A DNA stretch of 64,000 nucleotides from Deinococcus yavapaiensis KR-236 (GCF_003217515.1 NZ_QJSX01000006.1:62001-126000); one strand, 5' to 3'. Counted from the stretch's first letter, positions 7,143 to 16,217 are shown. Made by a program: numbers and translations. The notes: generated by a model not told the origin, from the letters alone.

Positions 7143-8210
7143 TCAGCCTCGGATGACGCTCAGGACGGCGCTCAGGGTGGCGTCGACGACGAGTGGTTCG
7201 ACGGCGTTGGCTTTGAGGGCCGTGCCGGGGTCTTTGAGGCCGTTGCCGGTGAGGACGGCGACGACGTGCTGGCCGGCGTCGAGGTTGCCTTGCGCTTTGA
7301 GTTTGAGCAGGCCGGCGACGGGCGTGGCGCTGGCGGGTTCGCAGAAGACGCCTTCGCGGGCGAGGAGGCGGTAGGCGTGCAGGATTTCGTCGTCGGTGAC
7401 GGCTTCGAAGAGGCCGTTGGTGTCGCGTACGGCTTCTCGCGCGAGGTGGGCGGAGGCGGGGTTGCCGATGCGGATGGCGGTCGCGATGGTTTCGGGTTGG
7501 GCGACGTGGCTGAGGCCGAGCGCGAGGGGCGCGGCGCCCGCCGCTTGGACGCCCCACAGGCGGGGGAGGCGGCTGATTTTGCCGTGCGTGTGGTATTCGC
7601 GGAAGCCTTTGTGGTACGCGCTGATGTTTCCGGCGTTGCCGACGGGAAGCGCGAGGATGTCGGGTGCGCGGCCGAGTTGGTCGACGACTTCGAAGGCGGC
7701 GGTTTTTTGTCCTTCGAGGCGGTAGGGGTTGACGGAGTTGACGAGGGCGATGGGTTCGGTGGCGGCGATGTCGCGCACGAGGGTGAGGGCGTCGTCGAAG
7801 TTGCCGCGTACGGCGATGATCTCGGCGCCGTAGGCGACGGCTTGCGCGAGTTTGCCGAGGGCGATGTTGCCGTCGGGAACGAGGACGACGCAGCGGAGGC
7901 CCGCGCGCGTGGCGTACGCGGCGGCGGCGGCGGAGGTGTTGCCGGTGGAGGCGCAGATGAGGCTGGTGGCGCCGTCCTCGACGGCTTTCGCGACGGCCAT
8001 GACCATGCCTCGGTCTTTGAAGGAACCGGTGGGGTTGAGGCCTTCGAATTTGAGGTGCAGTGTCACGCCGAGCGCGTCGGAGAGCCTCGGGGCGTGGATG
8101 AGGGGGGTGTTGCCCTCGTGCAGGGTGAGGAGCGGCGTGCGGTCCGTCAAAGGCAGGTACGCCTTGTAGGCGTGTAGAAGTCCACGGTAAGCGGCGGTCG
8201 TCGTCGGCAT
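7143..8210 (-). CDS. thrC: Threonine synthase
   Basis: 355-residue PLP enzyme of fold type II that converts O-phosphohomoserine to threonine. LKFEGLNPTGSFKDRGM contains the PLP-binding lysine, followed by the phosphate-binding region ICASTGNTSAAAAAYA. The compact length is that of the short bacterial class. I chose the ATG at 8208-8210 because GGAGGG stands just upstream; a frame-compatible ATG seven codons earlier lies before that Shine-Dalgarno sequence and would lack one. It is first in the threonine operon with thrB. Confidence 0.94.
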   Translation of the reverse strand: MPTTTAAYRGLLHAYKAYLPLTDRTPLLTLHEGNTPLIHAPRLSDALGVTLHLKFEGLNPTGSFKDRGMVMAVAKAVEDGATSLICASTGNTSAAAAAYATRAGLRCVVLVPDGNIALGKLAQAVAYGAEIIAVRGNFDDALTLVRDIAATEPIALVNSVNPYRLEGQKTAAFEVVDQLGRAPDILALPVGNAGNISAYHKGFREYHTHGKISRLPRLWGVQAAGAAPLALGLSHVAQPETIATAIRIGNPASAHLAREAVRDTNGLFEAVTDDEILHAYRLLAREGVFCEPASATPVAGLLKLKAQGNLDAGQHVVAVLTGNGLKDPGTALKANAVEPLVVDATLSAVLSVIRG

Positions 8211-8280
8211 GCGCCCTCCAAGTTCGGTCATGCTACGTCAAGAAGCGGAGCCGAAGGAAGGTGCTTGGGCAGACAAACGC

Positions 8281-9117
8281 TCAGGGGTGCACGAATTCGA
8301 ACACGTGTCCTTCCGGGTCGCGCACGACGAGGCCGAGGTCGTCGTGGCCGTGCTCCAAGCCGGCTTGGGCGACGCGGCGGGCGACCGCGTCGACGTCCGC
8401 GTAGAACTTCAAGGTGGCGTGGTCGCCGCCGTGCATGTCGGCGAGGCCGATTTGTGGGTCCCAGCAGTACAGCCAGCGTTGCGGGGTGCCGTCGCCGTCG
8501 AGTTCGGGTCGTGGACTGAGGACGAACTGTGCGAAGTCGCGGTCGTCTTGCTCTTTGACGAAGCAAAAGCCGTAGGCGCGCGGCAGGCGCTCTTTCATGG
8601 CGTCGTAGTCGGAGAAGCCGATGGCGGCTTCGCGCAGGCCGATGACGGGCAGGGCGTGCGCGGAGCGTTCGGTGGGTTTGGGCGGGAAGGTGGGTTGTCG
8701 TTCGTCGCTGAGGTTCACGCCGCGCAACTCCAAGCCGTGCCCGAACGGGTCGTAGAAGTACAAGGTGCGGTCGGGCCGTTCGGGCGTGCCGAGGTCGAGT
8801 TCCGTCCAGTGCACGTCGTACGCGTCGAGGATGGTCTTGCAGCGTTCGAGGTCGGCTTCTTGCACTTGCCACGCGAAGTGCAGGTGTGAGGCGCCGCGCG
8901 CGCGCAGCTTGCCGAGCCGCTCGTCGTTTTTGCGGCGCGTGATCGGCTTCCACAGCGTGAGGCTTTGAGAGTCGTTCACGCGAAATTCCGCGACGCCTTT
9001 GTCGTCGTCGTGCCGAGTGAGGTCGAGGCCGAACAAGTGGGTGTAGAAGCGCACGCCGCGCGGCAGGTGGTTGACCTCGAGCGTGATTCCGGCGAGATCG
9101 AGAATCGGCGAGTCCAT
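8281..9117 (-). CDS. Two-domain VOC (glyoxalase/dioxygenase) protein
   Basis: 278 residues with two vicinal-oxygen-chelate modules. The first starts ITLEVNHLPRGVRFYTHLFGLDL and contains HLHFAW and FYDPFGHGLELRG; the second, less regular, ends in VVRDPEGHVFEFVHP. His and Glu residues of both halves are in positions typical for metal binding in catechol 2,3-dioxygenase-like enzymes. The substrate cannot be told; ring-cleavage dioxygenase or glyoxalase-type lyase are both possible. The start has no Shine-Dalgarno sequence: TAGGCT (9124-9129) sits six bases before the ATG, so the message is probably leaderless. Confidence 0.85.
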   Translation of the reverse strand: MDSPILDLAGITLEVNHLPRGVRFYTHLFGLDLTRHDDDKGVAEFRVNDSQSLTLWKPITRRKNDERLGKLRARGASHLHFAWQVQEADLERCKTILDAYDVHWTELDLGTPERPDRTLYFYDPFGHGLELRGVNLSDERQPTFPPKPTERSAHALPVIGLREAAIGFSDYDAMKERLPRAYGFCFVKEQDDRDFAQFVLSPRPELDGDGTPQRWLYCWDPQIGLADMHGGDHATLKFYADVDAVARRVAQAGLEHGHDDLGLVVRDPEGHVFEFVHP

Positions 9118-9188
9118 GTTCGTAGCCTACGGGGCCGTCGGAGCAGGGCGTGTTGAGCGGAGCTTGAGACGGTACCGGGCGGTACGCC

Positions 9189-10151
9189 TCACGTCCACGG
9201 CATGGCCGAGCGCGCCTTCCAGAAGGCGGTCGGTTCGATCGTCAGCGCTTTCAAAGCGTCGAGGGTCGCTTCGTCGAGGGTGAGGTCGGCGGCGCGCAAG
9301 TTGCTGCGCAGGTGGGGGACGGTCGCCGCGCCGCTCAGCACGACGTCCGTGAAAGGTTGCGCGAGGACGGCGGCGAGGGCGATCACGTCCGGTGTCACGC
9401 CGTACGCTTGGCATGCCGCGCGCATCGCGGGGTGCTTGGCTTCCTCGCCGCGCTCGGTGAGGCGTCCGTTGGCGACGCCTTCTTTCACGATGACGCCGAG
9501 TCCGGCGGCGTGCGCTTCTCGCAAGGCTTCGTCGGCGCTGGGCTCTAGGAGGTTCCACGTGGCTTGCACGACGCGGAACACGTCGAGTTCGAGGGCGCGG
9601 CGAATCAGGTCGCCTTGTTTGGGGCCGCTGACGGACAGGCCGACGAGGACGCCTCGGGCGGCGAGGTTCTCGAGGCGTGCGAGCAGCGTGGCGTCGTTCA
9701 GGACGTTGCTGTCGGGCGTCACGGAGTGGATCATGTAGACGCCGAGTCGGTCGCCGAGTCGCTCGCGGGTTTGGGTCCATTGCCGTTCGAAGTTGTCGGC
9801 GGAGTGATCTTTGACTTCTTGCGGCCATACGTCCGTGCGCCAATCGGCGACGTACACGTAGCCCCACTTCGAGCCGGTCGTGACGTCTTCGGGGGTTCGT
9901 GTGCGCAGCCAATCTCCGAGGAAGTCCTCGGCGCGGCCGTACGAGCGCGCCGCGTCGAAGTAGCGCACGCCGGCTTCGTACGCCGCGTCCATCACGTCGA
10001 AGGCGCGCCGACGCATGACGTCCACGTCGTACTCGCCGCGCAAGTCTTCGCGGTGGCCGAGCGTGAAGTACCCGGGGCGACCGAGGGCGGACAAGCCCAG
10101 CCCGAGGCGGGAAACTTGGAGGTCGCGGCGGCCGAGAGAGCGAAGCTGCAT
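9189..10151 (-). CDS. Aldo/keto reductase
   Basis: 320 residues. The start LGRRDLQVSRLGLGLSALG is typical of the AKR TIM barrel; FDAARSYGRAEDFLGDWL supplies the Asp and Tyr of the catalytic tetrad, TTGSKWGY holds the Lys, and YMIHSVTP supplies the His. The size and the pattern YFDAARSYG resemble L-fucose/D-threo-aldose dehydrogenase-like AKRs. It probably reduces aldehydes or oxidises sugars with NADP(H). TATGAC (10158-10163) lies exactly six bases before the ATG, which points to a leaderless message. Confidence 0.9.
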   Translation of the reverse strand: MQLRSLGRRDLQVSRLGLGLSALGRPGYFTLGHREDLRGEYDVDVMRRRAFDVMDAAYEAGVRYFDAARSYGRAEDFLGDWLRTRTPEDVTTGSKWGYVYVADWRTDVWPQEVKDHSADNFERQWTQTRERLGDRLGVYMIHSVTPDSNVLNDATLLARLENLAARGVLVGLSVSGPKQGDLIRRALELDVFRVVQATWNLLEPSADEALREAHAAGLGVIVKEGVANGRLTERGEEAKHPAMRAACQAYGVTPDVIALAAVLAQPFTDVVLSGAATVPHLRSNLRAADLTLDEATLDALKALTIEPTAFWKARSAMPWT

Positions 10152-10172
10152 GTAGGTGTCATACCACGCGCG

Positions 10173-10892
10173 TCACGCGACGAATTCGAGGGTGACGCCT
10201 CGCGCGGCAGCGTCGCTTTTGGCGGCCTCGACGATTTCGCGCGCTTCTCGCGTGGCGGCGCTCGTGGCGTTGGCCCACAAGGCGGGGGCGAGGGCCGAGT
10301 CCATGCGCACGAGGAGGTGTTCGCCGCCGCGCGCCTCGCGCACGAGCGCCGAGAGGGCCAGCACGGCGGGCGGCACGCCTTCTTTGGGAGGTAGGACGCG
10401 CAGGACGCGGCTCGTCTCGCCGCCGCGGCGAATCGTAAAGCTCGCCTCGGCGCCCCAGGCGACTTTGCGCACGCGCACGCGCACTTCGGGTTTCTCTCGG
10501 TTGGGCAGCGCTTCTCCGCGTCGCGCGGCGGCGGCGAGGTCGTGCGCTTCGCGCATGCGGCGCGCGTCTCGCGGTCCGAGCGAGACGCGCAGGCGAATGC
10601 CGCGTTCGGCGGCGCGGGCGCGCACGCGGGCGCCGAGCTCTTCTTGCTCGGGGTGCATGGTGCCGCGACGAATGGCTTGCACCACGGTCGTCGCGTCGGT
10701 GTGCACGGTGAGCGGCTGCCCTTCGGGCGCGAGTTCGATCGCGTGCAGCACGGCGAGCAGTTCGCACGCGCCATTGTCGTTGACTTCGTCTTGACCGCTG
10801 TGGCGCGCGTCGGGCCGTCCCGGGACGAGCAGGACGACGCCCCACCCGCCCACGCCGTCCGCTTGGCTGCCGTCCGCGAACGCGTGATTCAC
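10173..10892 (-). CDS. RNase H-like protein with a second degenerate half
   Basis: 239 residues, GTG start. The first half has the RNase HI pattern: HAFADGSQADGVGGWGVVLL (first Asp), NGACELLAVLHAIELA (Glu) and LTVHTDATTVVQAI (second Asp), followed by a helical basic segment. The second half (from about residue 150) again shows a strand-helix-strand order with LLVRMDSALAPALWA and ends AAARGVTLEFV, which looks like a worn copy of the same fold without the full acidic set. It may cleave RNA-DNA hybrids or be a nucleic-acid-binding relative. It lies 22 bases upstream of the aldo/keto reductase in the same direction; a functional link is not evident. Confidence 0.8.
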   Translation of the reverse strand: MNHAFADGSQADGVGGWGVVLLVPGRPDARHSGQDEVNDNGACELLAVLHAIELAPEGQPLTVHTDATTVVQAIRRGTMHPEQEELGARVRARAAERGIRLRVSLGPRDARRMREAHDLAAAARRGEALPNREKPEVRVRVRKVAWGAEASFTIRRGGETSRVLRVLPPKEGVPPAVLALSALVREARGGEHLLVRMDSALAPALWANATSAATREAREIVEAAKSDAAARGVTLEFVA

Positions 10893-10931
10893 GTTCTCAG
10901 CATGCCTTATTTTTCGAGGAGGTGGCGTGAG

Positions 10932-11876
10932 TCAGAAGCGGCCTCGCTCGAAGACTTCGCGAATCTCGTCTTGGCGAAGCCCTAAGCTCAGCAGCACGAT
11001 GAGCAGGATGCGCGCCTTGTGGGCGTTGAGGAAGGACGCGGGAATGGCGCCGGCGCGTACGAGGGTGGCGCCGCCGCCCGGGTAGCCGTACACGGGCAGG
11101 ACGGGACCCGCGTGGGTTCGCGTGGCGATCACGACGGGCTTTGCGGTCGCCGCCACGAGCGGCAGGAGTTCCGGCGGCAAGTTTCCGGTGCCGAGCGCGG
11201 CGATTACGAGGCCGTCGGCGCGGGTGGCGGCTTCCTCGAAGCCTTCGCCGCGCCAACCCGCGTACGCGTAGAGAATCTCGACGCGTGCGTCGACGTGCGG
11301 CGGTTCGAACACGGGGCGTTCCTCGGGGCGCGCGAAGAAGCGAACGTCGAGGTCGTCCACGCGCCCGATCGGGCCGGGGTAGCCGCCGAAGGCGTCGAGG
11401 GCGGTCGTGTGCGTCTTCGTGACGGTGCGCGCGTCGAACACGTCTCCGCCGAAGACGGCCAGGGGGCCGCGTCCGCGCGTGTCGGGGTGCAAGGCGAGAA
11501 CTGCCGCGTCGCGCAAGTTGCCCGGGCCGTCGAACGAAGGGGCTTGCGCGTGGCGCATGGAGCCTGTCAGGACGACGGGGATGCTTGGCGGCAAGGTGAG
11601 GTGCAAGAAGAACGCCGTTTCCTCCAACGTGTCCGTGCCGTGCGTGAGGACGACGGCGTCGAAGCGTCCGGCGAGGCGGGCGATCAGCGTGCGGAGTTCC
11701 AGCATGTGCGACAGGCGGATGTGCGGGCTGGGCAGCTGAAACGGTTGGAAGCTCGTGACGTGCGCGCCCGCCATTTCCGGCAGCGTCGGCGCGACTTGCG
11801 GCGTGAGACCTCCGGCGTCGACGTCGGGTTTGCTGGCGATGGTGCCGCCGGTGTGAACGAGGGCGAGGTTCGGCAC
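10932..11876 (-). CDS. ansA: L-asparaginase
   Basis: 314 residues. VHTGGTIAS (T12 as nucleophile), LTHGTDTLEETAFF (T81, D82) and VTKTHTT (catalytic Lys) are the two active-site regions of bacterial asparaginases. There is no signal peptide, so it acts in the cytoplasm, hydrolysing asparagine to aspartate and ammonia. The GTG start at 11874-11876 follows the extended -10 TGGTATAAC (TATAAC at 11883-11888) by six bases, so translation is probably leaderless. The C-terminal GQDEIREVFERG-like segment is normal for the family. Confidence 0.93.
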   Translation of the reverse strand: MPNLALVHTGGTIASKPDVDAGGLTPQVAPTLPEMAGAHVTSFQPFQLPSPHIRLSHMLELRTLIARLAGRFDAVVLTHGTDTLEETAFFLHLTLPPSIPVVLTGSMRHAQAPSFDGPGNLRDAAVLALHPDTRGRGPLAVFGGDVFDARTVTKTHTTALDAFGGYPGPIGRVDDLDVRFFARPEERPVFEPPHVDARVEILYAYAGWRGEGFEEAATRADGLVIAALGTGNLPPELLPLVAATAKPVVIATRTHAGPVLPVYGYPGGGATLVRAGAIPASFLNAHKARILLIVLLSLGLRQDEIREVFERGRF

Positions 11877-11903
11877 CTCGGAGTTATACCAAGTGCGCGC
11901 TCG

Positions 11904-12164
11904 TCAAGCGACGGGGCGTCGTACGAGCGATTGGCACTCGGCGAGCAGGCGCTCGCTTTTCACGGCGAAGCGGTACTCGCGGCCGTCGCGCTCGGTGAAG
12001 CTCACGACGCCGCGTTCGCCTTCGCGCGTCCACTGCCACCTCGACGGCTGGAAGTTCTCCTTGGGACCGCAGCGCACGAGGAGGCGCGCGCCGTCGCGGG
12101 CGCGTACGTGCAGCACGACCGTGGTTCCGTCTTTCTCGACTTGCAGCAACGTCGGCATCTCCAT
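11904..12164 (-). CDS. Hypothetical protein, 86 residues
   Basis: A small beta-rich protein (strands such as TTVVLHVRA, GERGVVSFTE, YRFAVKS) with no family that I recognise, no signal peptide and no cysteine-rich motif. The ATG at 12162-12164 follows AAGGAAGC; ten codons of upstream frame lie before that Shine-Dalgarno sequence and were dropped. It lies between thymidine kinase and asparaginase on the same strand, with about 70 bases to tdk and 27 bases to ansA, whose own promoter is inside this gap. Confidence 0.65.
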   Translation of the reverse strand: MEMPTLLQVEKDGTTVVLHVRARDGARLLVRCGPKENFQPSRWQWTREGERGVVSFTERDGREYRFAVKSERLLAECQSLVRRPVA

Positions 12165-12236
12165 GCGCTTCCTTTCCGAGACGCCGCGAATCACCTTGCA
12201 GGTCGTTCTCTGCTCTTCACGGTAATCGACGAAGCT

Positions 12237-12872
12237 TCACAAAGGATGAAGGTGAAGGGCTTGGTCTCGCCGAACCTCGTGGTGAACTCGGCAGCGCGCC
12301 TCGTAACTTTCGTGGGCGCCGACGAGGACGACGGGATCGTCGTAGCGCGCGGGTTGCCCGCCGATGAGGCGCTGCGTGCGCGTGGCGGGCGCGCCGCACA
12401 CGACACACACCGCCGTGAGCTTCTCGACGCTTTCGGCGCGCGCCAACAGGTCGGGCATGAGGCCGAACGGCTCGCCGCGAAAGTCGAGGTCGAGTCCTGC
12501 GAGCACCACGCGCGCGCCGGACGACGCGAGTTCGAGCGCGAGCGGCACGAGGTCCGCGTCGAAAAATTGCGCTTCGTCGAATCCCACGACGTCAGGAGAA
12601 GCGGCCGCCTCGCTCAGCAAGGGACGCTCGCCGCGCAGATACGCACGCACGTCCTCGGTGGACCGCACGGCGAGGGCCTCGACGATGCGTCCCGAGTGGC
12701 TCGCGACGTGCGTGGCGTGATAGCGGTCGTCGATGGCGGGTTTGAACACGACGACGCGTTGCCGCGCGATCACGGCGCGGGTCACTCGGCGAATGAGTTC
12801 CTCGCTCTTGCCGCTGAACATCGGTCCGACAATGACCTCGAGGTGACCGCCGTGGTAGGGAGAGCGCAGCAT
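12237..12872 (-). CDS. tdk: Thymidine kinase
   Basis: 211-residue type II thymidine kinase for pyrimidine salvage. P-loop GPMFSGKS at 16-23, FDEAQFF with the catalytic Glu around residue 100, lasso-type loop TQRLIGGQPARY and zinc ligands in CVVCG plus a C-terminal CRVHH. Length is normal. The ATG is preceded by AAGGTC and, further up, a TAGAAT that can act as -10. The gene is followed rightwards upstream by the L31 terminator. Confidence 0.95.
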   Translation of the reverse strand: MLRSPYHGGHLEVIVGPMFSGKSEELIRRVTRAVIARQRVVVFKPAIDDRYHATHVASHSGRIVEALAVRSTEDVRAYLRGERPLLSEAAASPDVVGFDEAQFFDADLVPLALELASSGARVVLAGLDLDFRGEPFGLMPDLLARAESVEKLTAVCVVCGAPATRTQRLIGGQPARYDDPVVLVGAHESYEARCRVHHEVRRDQALHLHPL

Positions 12873-12912
12873 GACCTTCGGATTCTAGCGCCGAAGGTAA
12901 ACTTCGTCACGA

Positions 12913-12939
12913 AAAAGTCCCGGCTTGGCAGCCGGGACC
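12913..12939 (-). terminator. Intrinsic terminator after rpmE
   Basis: A perfect 9-bp stem GTCCCGGCT / AGCCGGGAC (12918-12926, 12931-12939) with a 4-base loop, followed on the minus strand by TTTTTCG. It stands 14 bases behind the L31 stop. Confidence 0.92.
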
Positions 12940-12952
12940 GAGAACGCGAATT

Positions 12953-13168
12953 TTACTTCTTGCGGCGGTACGAGTCGCCGAAACGCTTGTTGAACTTGTC
13001 GACGCGGCCTTCCGTGTCGAGGAAGCGCGTTTCACCCGTCCAGAAGGGGTGGACGCCGCTCCACACTTCCACGTGGATTTCGGGCTTCGTGCTCATGGTT
13101 TCCATCACGACTTGACCCTGGTAGATGATCTTGCAGGGCACCGCCTTGGGGTGGACGTCTTTCTTCAT
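12953..13168 (-). CDS. rpmE: 50S ribosomal protein L31
   Basis: 71 residues starting MKKDVHPKAVPCKIIYQGQ, with the L31 core VWSGVHPFWTGETRFLDTEGRV and ending DKFNKRFGDSYRRKK. Only one cysteine is present, so it is the form without the CxxC zinc site. The ATG at 13166-13168 has GGAGGAACT upstream; twelve codons of open frame before it lack support. It forms a single-gene unit closed by its own terminator. Confidence 0.96.
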   Translation of the reverse strand: MKKDVHPKAVPCKIIYQGQVVMETMSTKPEIHVEVWSGVHPFWTGETRFLDTEGRVDKFNKRFGDSYRRKK

Positions 13169-13240
13169 AGTTCCTCCGTCGCCACGTCCTGTGCGTAGCG
13201 CCAACCGAAAAATGATAGCACGAAACGCGCGGACGTGCCT

Positions 13241-13714
13241 TCAGCGATTCGAGCTGAACACGACCACGAAGGCAGTTCCGCGCGCGCCCGTCAAGACGCT
13301 CACGCCCGCCGAGGCGTACCGAGCGTCGGTGAAAACGTTGCAATGCACCGCCGAGTTCAGCCACCACGTCACGGCCCGTTCGAAAGGCCCGGGCGAGCCC
13401 ATGAAGATGATCTCCGTGACGCTCGTCGCGTGCTCGCCGAACGACGCCGCGCGGACCTTCGGCGTGCTGCCGTTCTCGCCGTAGTGCGTGATGCGGCCCG
13501 TGGCGGCCATGTAAAGCGCTTGCTGCTGCGCCGCGCTCGCGAGCGTCACCGAGTAGTTCAGGCGAGGCGCGGGCGCTTTCGTGCCCGTGGGGCAGCGCAC
13601 GCCCGCCACGCGCAAGTCGTTGAGTCGTGCGAGCAACTGCGACTCGAGCGATTGGGCGCTCGCCGAGCCGAGCAGTAGCAAGGCGAAGGCACCGAGGACG
13701 CGGGTGGTCGACAT
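13241..13714 (-). CDS. Secreted CAP-domain (SCP/PR-1) protein
   Basis: 157 residues from the ATG at 13712-13714. A signal peptide (VLGAFALLLLGSASAQS) precedes a single CAP domain with QQALYMAATGRITHYGENG (the HxGEN-type motif) and AVTWWLNSAVHCNVF (second conserved His region). Bacterial CAP proteins are exported and have been linked to cell-wall or lipid binding; the activity here is unknown. TAGCAT (13722-13727) lies seven bases before the ATG, suggesting a leaderless message; a second ATG three codons earlier would overlap that box. Confidence 0.85.
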   Translation of the reverse strand: MSTTRVLGAFALLLLGSASAQSLESQLLARLNDLRVAGVRCPTGTKAPAPRLNYSVTLASAAQQQALYMAATGRITHYGENGSTPKVRAASFGEHATSVTEIIFMGSPGPFERAVTWWLNSAVHCNVFTDARYASAGVSVLTGARGTAFVVVFSSNR

Positions 13715-13784
13715 GCCCGTCATGCTAACCCCGACCGTGGGAATCACATGACGAGAACTTCATAAAGTCCTCCTGAACTTCGGC

Positions 13785-14456
13785 TCAACTTCGCGCGACC
13801 GCCAACACGTCCGGATCGTCACCCATCAACGCGTTCACGCCGAGGTCTGTCAAGCGGCGCACGAGAACCGCGTCGTTCACCGTCCACACGTTCACGTCCC
13901 AGCCGCGCGCTCGAGCTTGGCACATCAACGCAGACGTCACGAGCGAGTGATGCGGATGAAGCGCGTGCACGCCGATCCGTTCGGCCACAAGCGGCATCAC
14001 GAGGGGCGCTCGATCGTACAGGAAGCCGCGCCGAACGTTCGCGTCGGCTTCGCGCAACGCCGACAGGAACAGCGGATTGAAGCTCGACACGATCGAGCGC
14101 TCCAGCAGCCCGTAGCGGCGCAGCAACTCCGCCGTCCGGAGAACACGGTCGTCGGGCCGCACGCTCTCGTACTTCAACTCCACGTTCACGAACGCGCCCG
14201 ATTCGGCCGCCCACGCCAGCACCTCGGCGAGGGTCGGGACGGGCTGAGGTTTCAGCGCGCGAAAACGCAGGTTGGCGATGCGGCGTCCGTCGAGCAGCGT
14301 CGCGTCGTGATGCACGACCAGCGTTCCGTCGAGGCAGCGCCGAACGTCCAGTTCGACGCCGTCCAAGCCGCGGCTGAGCGCCTCTCGAAAGCCGACGAGC
14401 GTGTTTTCACGGTGAAGGCGCGGCGTACCGCGGTGGCCGAGCAGCAAGGGAGCCAT
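13785..14456 (-). CDS. ugpQ: Glycerophosphodiester phosphodiesterase
   Basis: 223 residues, cytoplasmic. GHRGTPRLHRENT (catalytic His and Arg), GVELDVRRCLDGTLVVHHD (metal-binding Glu-x-Asp and second His) and FVNVELK are the GDPD motifs; the C-terminal GWDVNVWTVND is also typical. It hydrolyses glycerophosphodiesters to glycerol 3-phosphate plus alcohol. TACCCT (14463-14468) stands exactly six bases before the ATG, and there is no Shine-Dalgarno sequence, so it is probably leaderless. Confidence 0.92.
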   Translation of the reverse strand: MAPLLLGHRGTPRLHRENTLVGFREALSRGLDGVELDVRRCLDGTLVVHHDATLLDGRRIANLRFRALKPQPVPTLAEVLAWAAESGAFVNVELKYESVRPDDRVLRTAELLRRYGLLERSIVSSFNPLFLSALREADANVRRGFLYDRAPLVMPLVAERIGVHALHPHHSLVTSALMCQARARGWDVNVWTVNDAVLVRRLTDLGVNALMGDDPDVLAVARS

Positions 14457-14518
14457 GACGGCAGGGTAACGCGGCGAGCAAGGAACGGGGCGCGAGCCAC
14501 ACGCCTCGCCCGACCTCG

Positions 14519-16156
14519 CTACTCGGTCTCCACCTTCGCTTCGTACACGTCGCGCCCCTTCGGCAAGTCGCGCGGAGAACGACGCCCGAAGGCGTGCGCG
14601 AGGTCACGCTCCGAGAGGCGCACCACGGTCGGGCGACCGTGCGGGCAAGCGTACGGCTGAACGCACCCAGCGAGGTCGAGCAGCAGTTCGCGCCCGCGCT
14701 CCACCGTCGCCATGCCCGCCTTCAAGGCGGGCGCGCACGCCAACTTCGCGAGGACCGCTCGGCGCGGCTCGTCCACCCCGAGCGCCTCGGCGAGGACCGT
14801 CTCCACGAGGCGCTCCACGGGAAGTCCCAGGATGTCGCTCGGCAAGGTGCGGACGCGGGCGAGCCCCGCCCCGAACGCCTCGATCGTCACGCCGAACGCG
14901 CGAAGCGTCTCCTCGCGCTCGGCGAGGCGCGCCGCCTGCTCGGGCGTGAGCTGCACGAGCTCCGGATGCGCGAGCTCCACGGGCGCCGCCGCGTGGACAC
15001 CGCGCTCCAACCGCTCGTACCACACCCGCTCGGCCGCCGCGTGCGCGTCCACCAACCACAAGTCTCCCTCGCCTTCGGCGAGCAGGTACGTCTCGCGAAA
15101 CACGCCGAGAAGGTGCAACGCCGGAAAGTGCGCTTGCGACGGCCTCGGAGGCTCGGCGAGGTGCAACGCCGGAGCGGAACGCACGAGCGGCGACGCCATC
15201 AGCGCCGCTCGGACCGCTTCGGTCAATTGCGCGGCGAGATCGGGCACGTTCGCGAGCGCGACCTCCGCCTTCGCCGGATGCACGTTGGGATTCACGTCGC
15301 TCGGCCGCAAGCGAAGGTCGAGGACGCACAGCGGCGCCTGCCCGCTCGGCAGCAACTCGCCGTACCCGGCGATCACGGCCTTTTCCAGCACTTGCGGAAA
15401 CGCCACGGGCCGCCCGTTCACGGCGAGCAGCATCCGGTCGCGGCGAGGCCGCGTGAGCTCGGGCCGCGACAGCACGCCGCGCACGAGCTCCGCGTCGACG
15501 CTCAGCACTCGGTTCGCCGTGAGCGCTCCGAACACGCTCGCCACGGCGCCTCGAGCGTCCGACGGTGCGTGTTGAAGCTTCACCTCGCCGTCCGCGACGA
15601 GTTTCCAGTGCAACTCCGGATGATGCAAGGCGTACCGGCCGAGCAAGGTGGTCACCTCGCGCACTTCCGTCGCGGGCGGCACTTGCGTGCGAAGCCGCGC
15701 GGGCAACGCGGCGAACAAGTCGCGCACCGTGACGGCCGTGCCCGCCGCCGCCTTCACGCGCGTCACCTCGACGTCGTCTCCGCGCGCCTTGAGCTCGATC
15801 GCGCCGAGCTGGGCGGCGGGCCGCGTCACGAGCGTGAGTTCGCCCGCCCACGCCATGCTCCACAGCGCTTCTCCTCGAAAGCCGAGGGTGTCGATCGCGT
15901 TCACGTCCGCGAGCTTGCTCGTCGCGTGCCGCCGCGGCGCGAGGGGAACGTCCGCTTCGGGAATGCCGACGCCGTTGTCGCGGACGCGCACGACGCTCAA
16001 GCCGCCGCCTTCGAGCTCCACCTCGATTCGCGTTGCCTTGGCGTCCAGGGCGTTGTCGACGAGTTCGCGCACGACGTCGAGCGGACGCGAAATGACTTCG
16101 CCCGCCGCGATGAGACGCGTCACTTCCGGCGGTAGAACGCGAATCGGGCGGGACAT
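14519..16156 (-). CDS. mutL: DNA mismatch repair protein MutL
   Basis: 545 residues. N-terminal GHKL ATPase: E31 in VVRELVDNALDA (28-39), DNGVGI 60-65 and GFRGEAL 92-98. The C-terminal domain has VDAHAAAERVWYE near residue 370, which fits the endonuclease motif DQHAx2Ex4E except that Q is A, plus LACAPALKAG and YACPHGRPT near 506. It should therefore be a nicking MutL as in MutH-less bacteria. Short linker, so it is smaller than most MutL. TAGAAT (16163-16168) lies six bases before the ATG: a leaderless start of its own although mutS is only 61 bases upstream. Confidence 0.95.
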   Translation of the reverse strand: MSRPIRVLPPEVTRLIAAGEVISRPLDVVRELVDNALDAKATRIEVELEGGGLSVVRVRDNGVGIPEADVPLAPRRHATSKLADVNAIDTLGFRGEALWSMAWAGELTLVTRPAAQLGAIELKARGDDVEVTRVKAAAGTAVTVRDLFAALPARLRTQVPPATEVREVTTLLGRYALHHPELHWKLVADGEVKLQHAPSDARGAVASVFGALTANRVLSVDAELVRGVLSRPELTRPRRDRMLLAVNGRPVAFPQVLEKAVIAGYGELLPSGQAPLCVLDLRLRPSDVNPNVHPAKAEVALANVPDLAAQLTEAVRAALMASPLVRSAPALHLAEPPRPSQAHFPALHLLGVFRETYLLAEGEGDLWLVDAHAAAERVWYERLERGVHAAAPVELAHPELVQLTPEQAARLAEREETLRAFGVTIEAFGAGLARVRTLPSDILGLPVERLVETVLAEALGVDEPRRAVLAKLACAPALKAGMATVERGRELLLDLAGCVQPYACPHGRPTVVRLSERDLAHAFGRRSPRDLPKGRDVYEAKVETE

Positions 16157-16217
16157 GCGGAAATTCTAGCGCCAGGACGACACACCAAGTGTTACGTGTA
16201 TGGCAGAATCGCGGACG

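Noticed and set aside
8211..8231. Earlier ATG for thrC
   Set aside because: It lies before the GGAGGG that serves the ATG at 8210.
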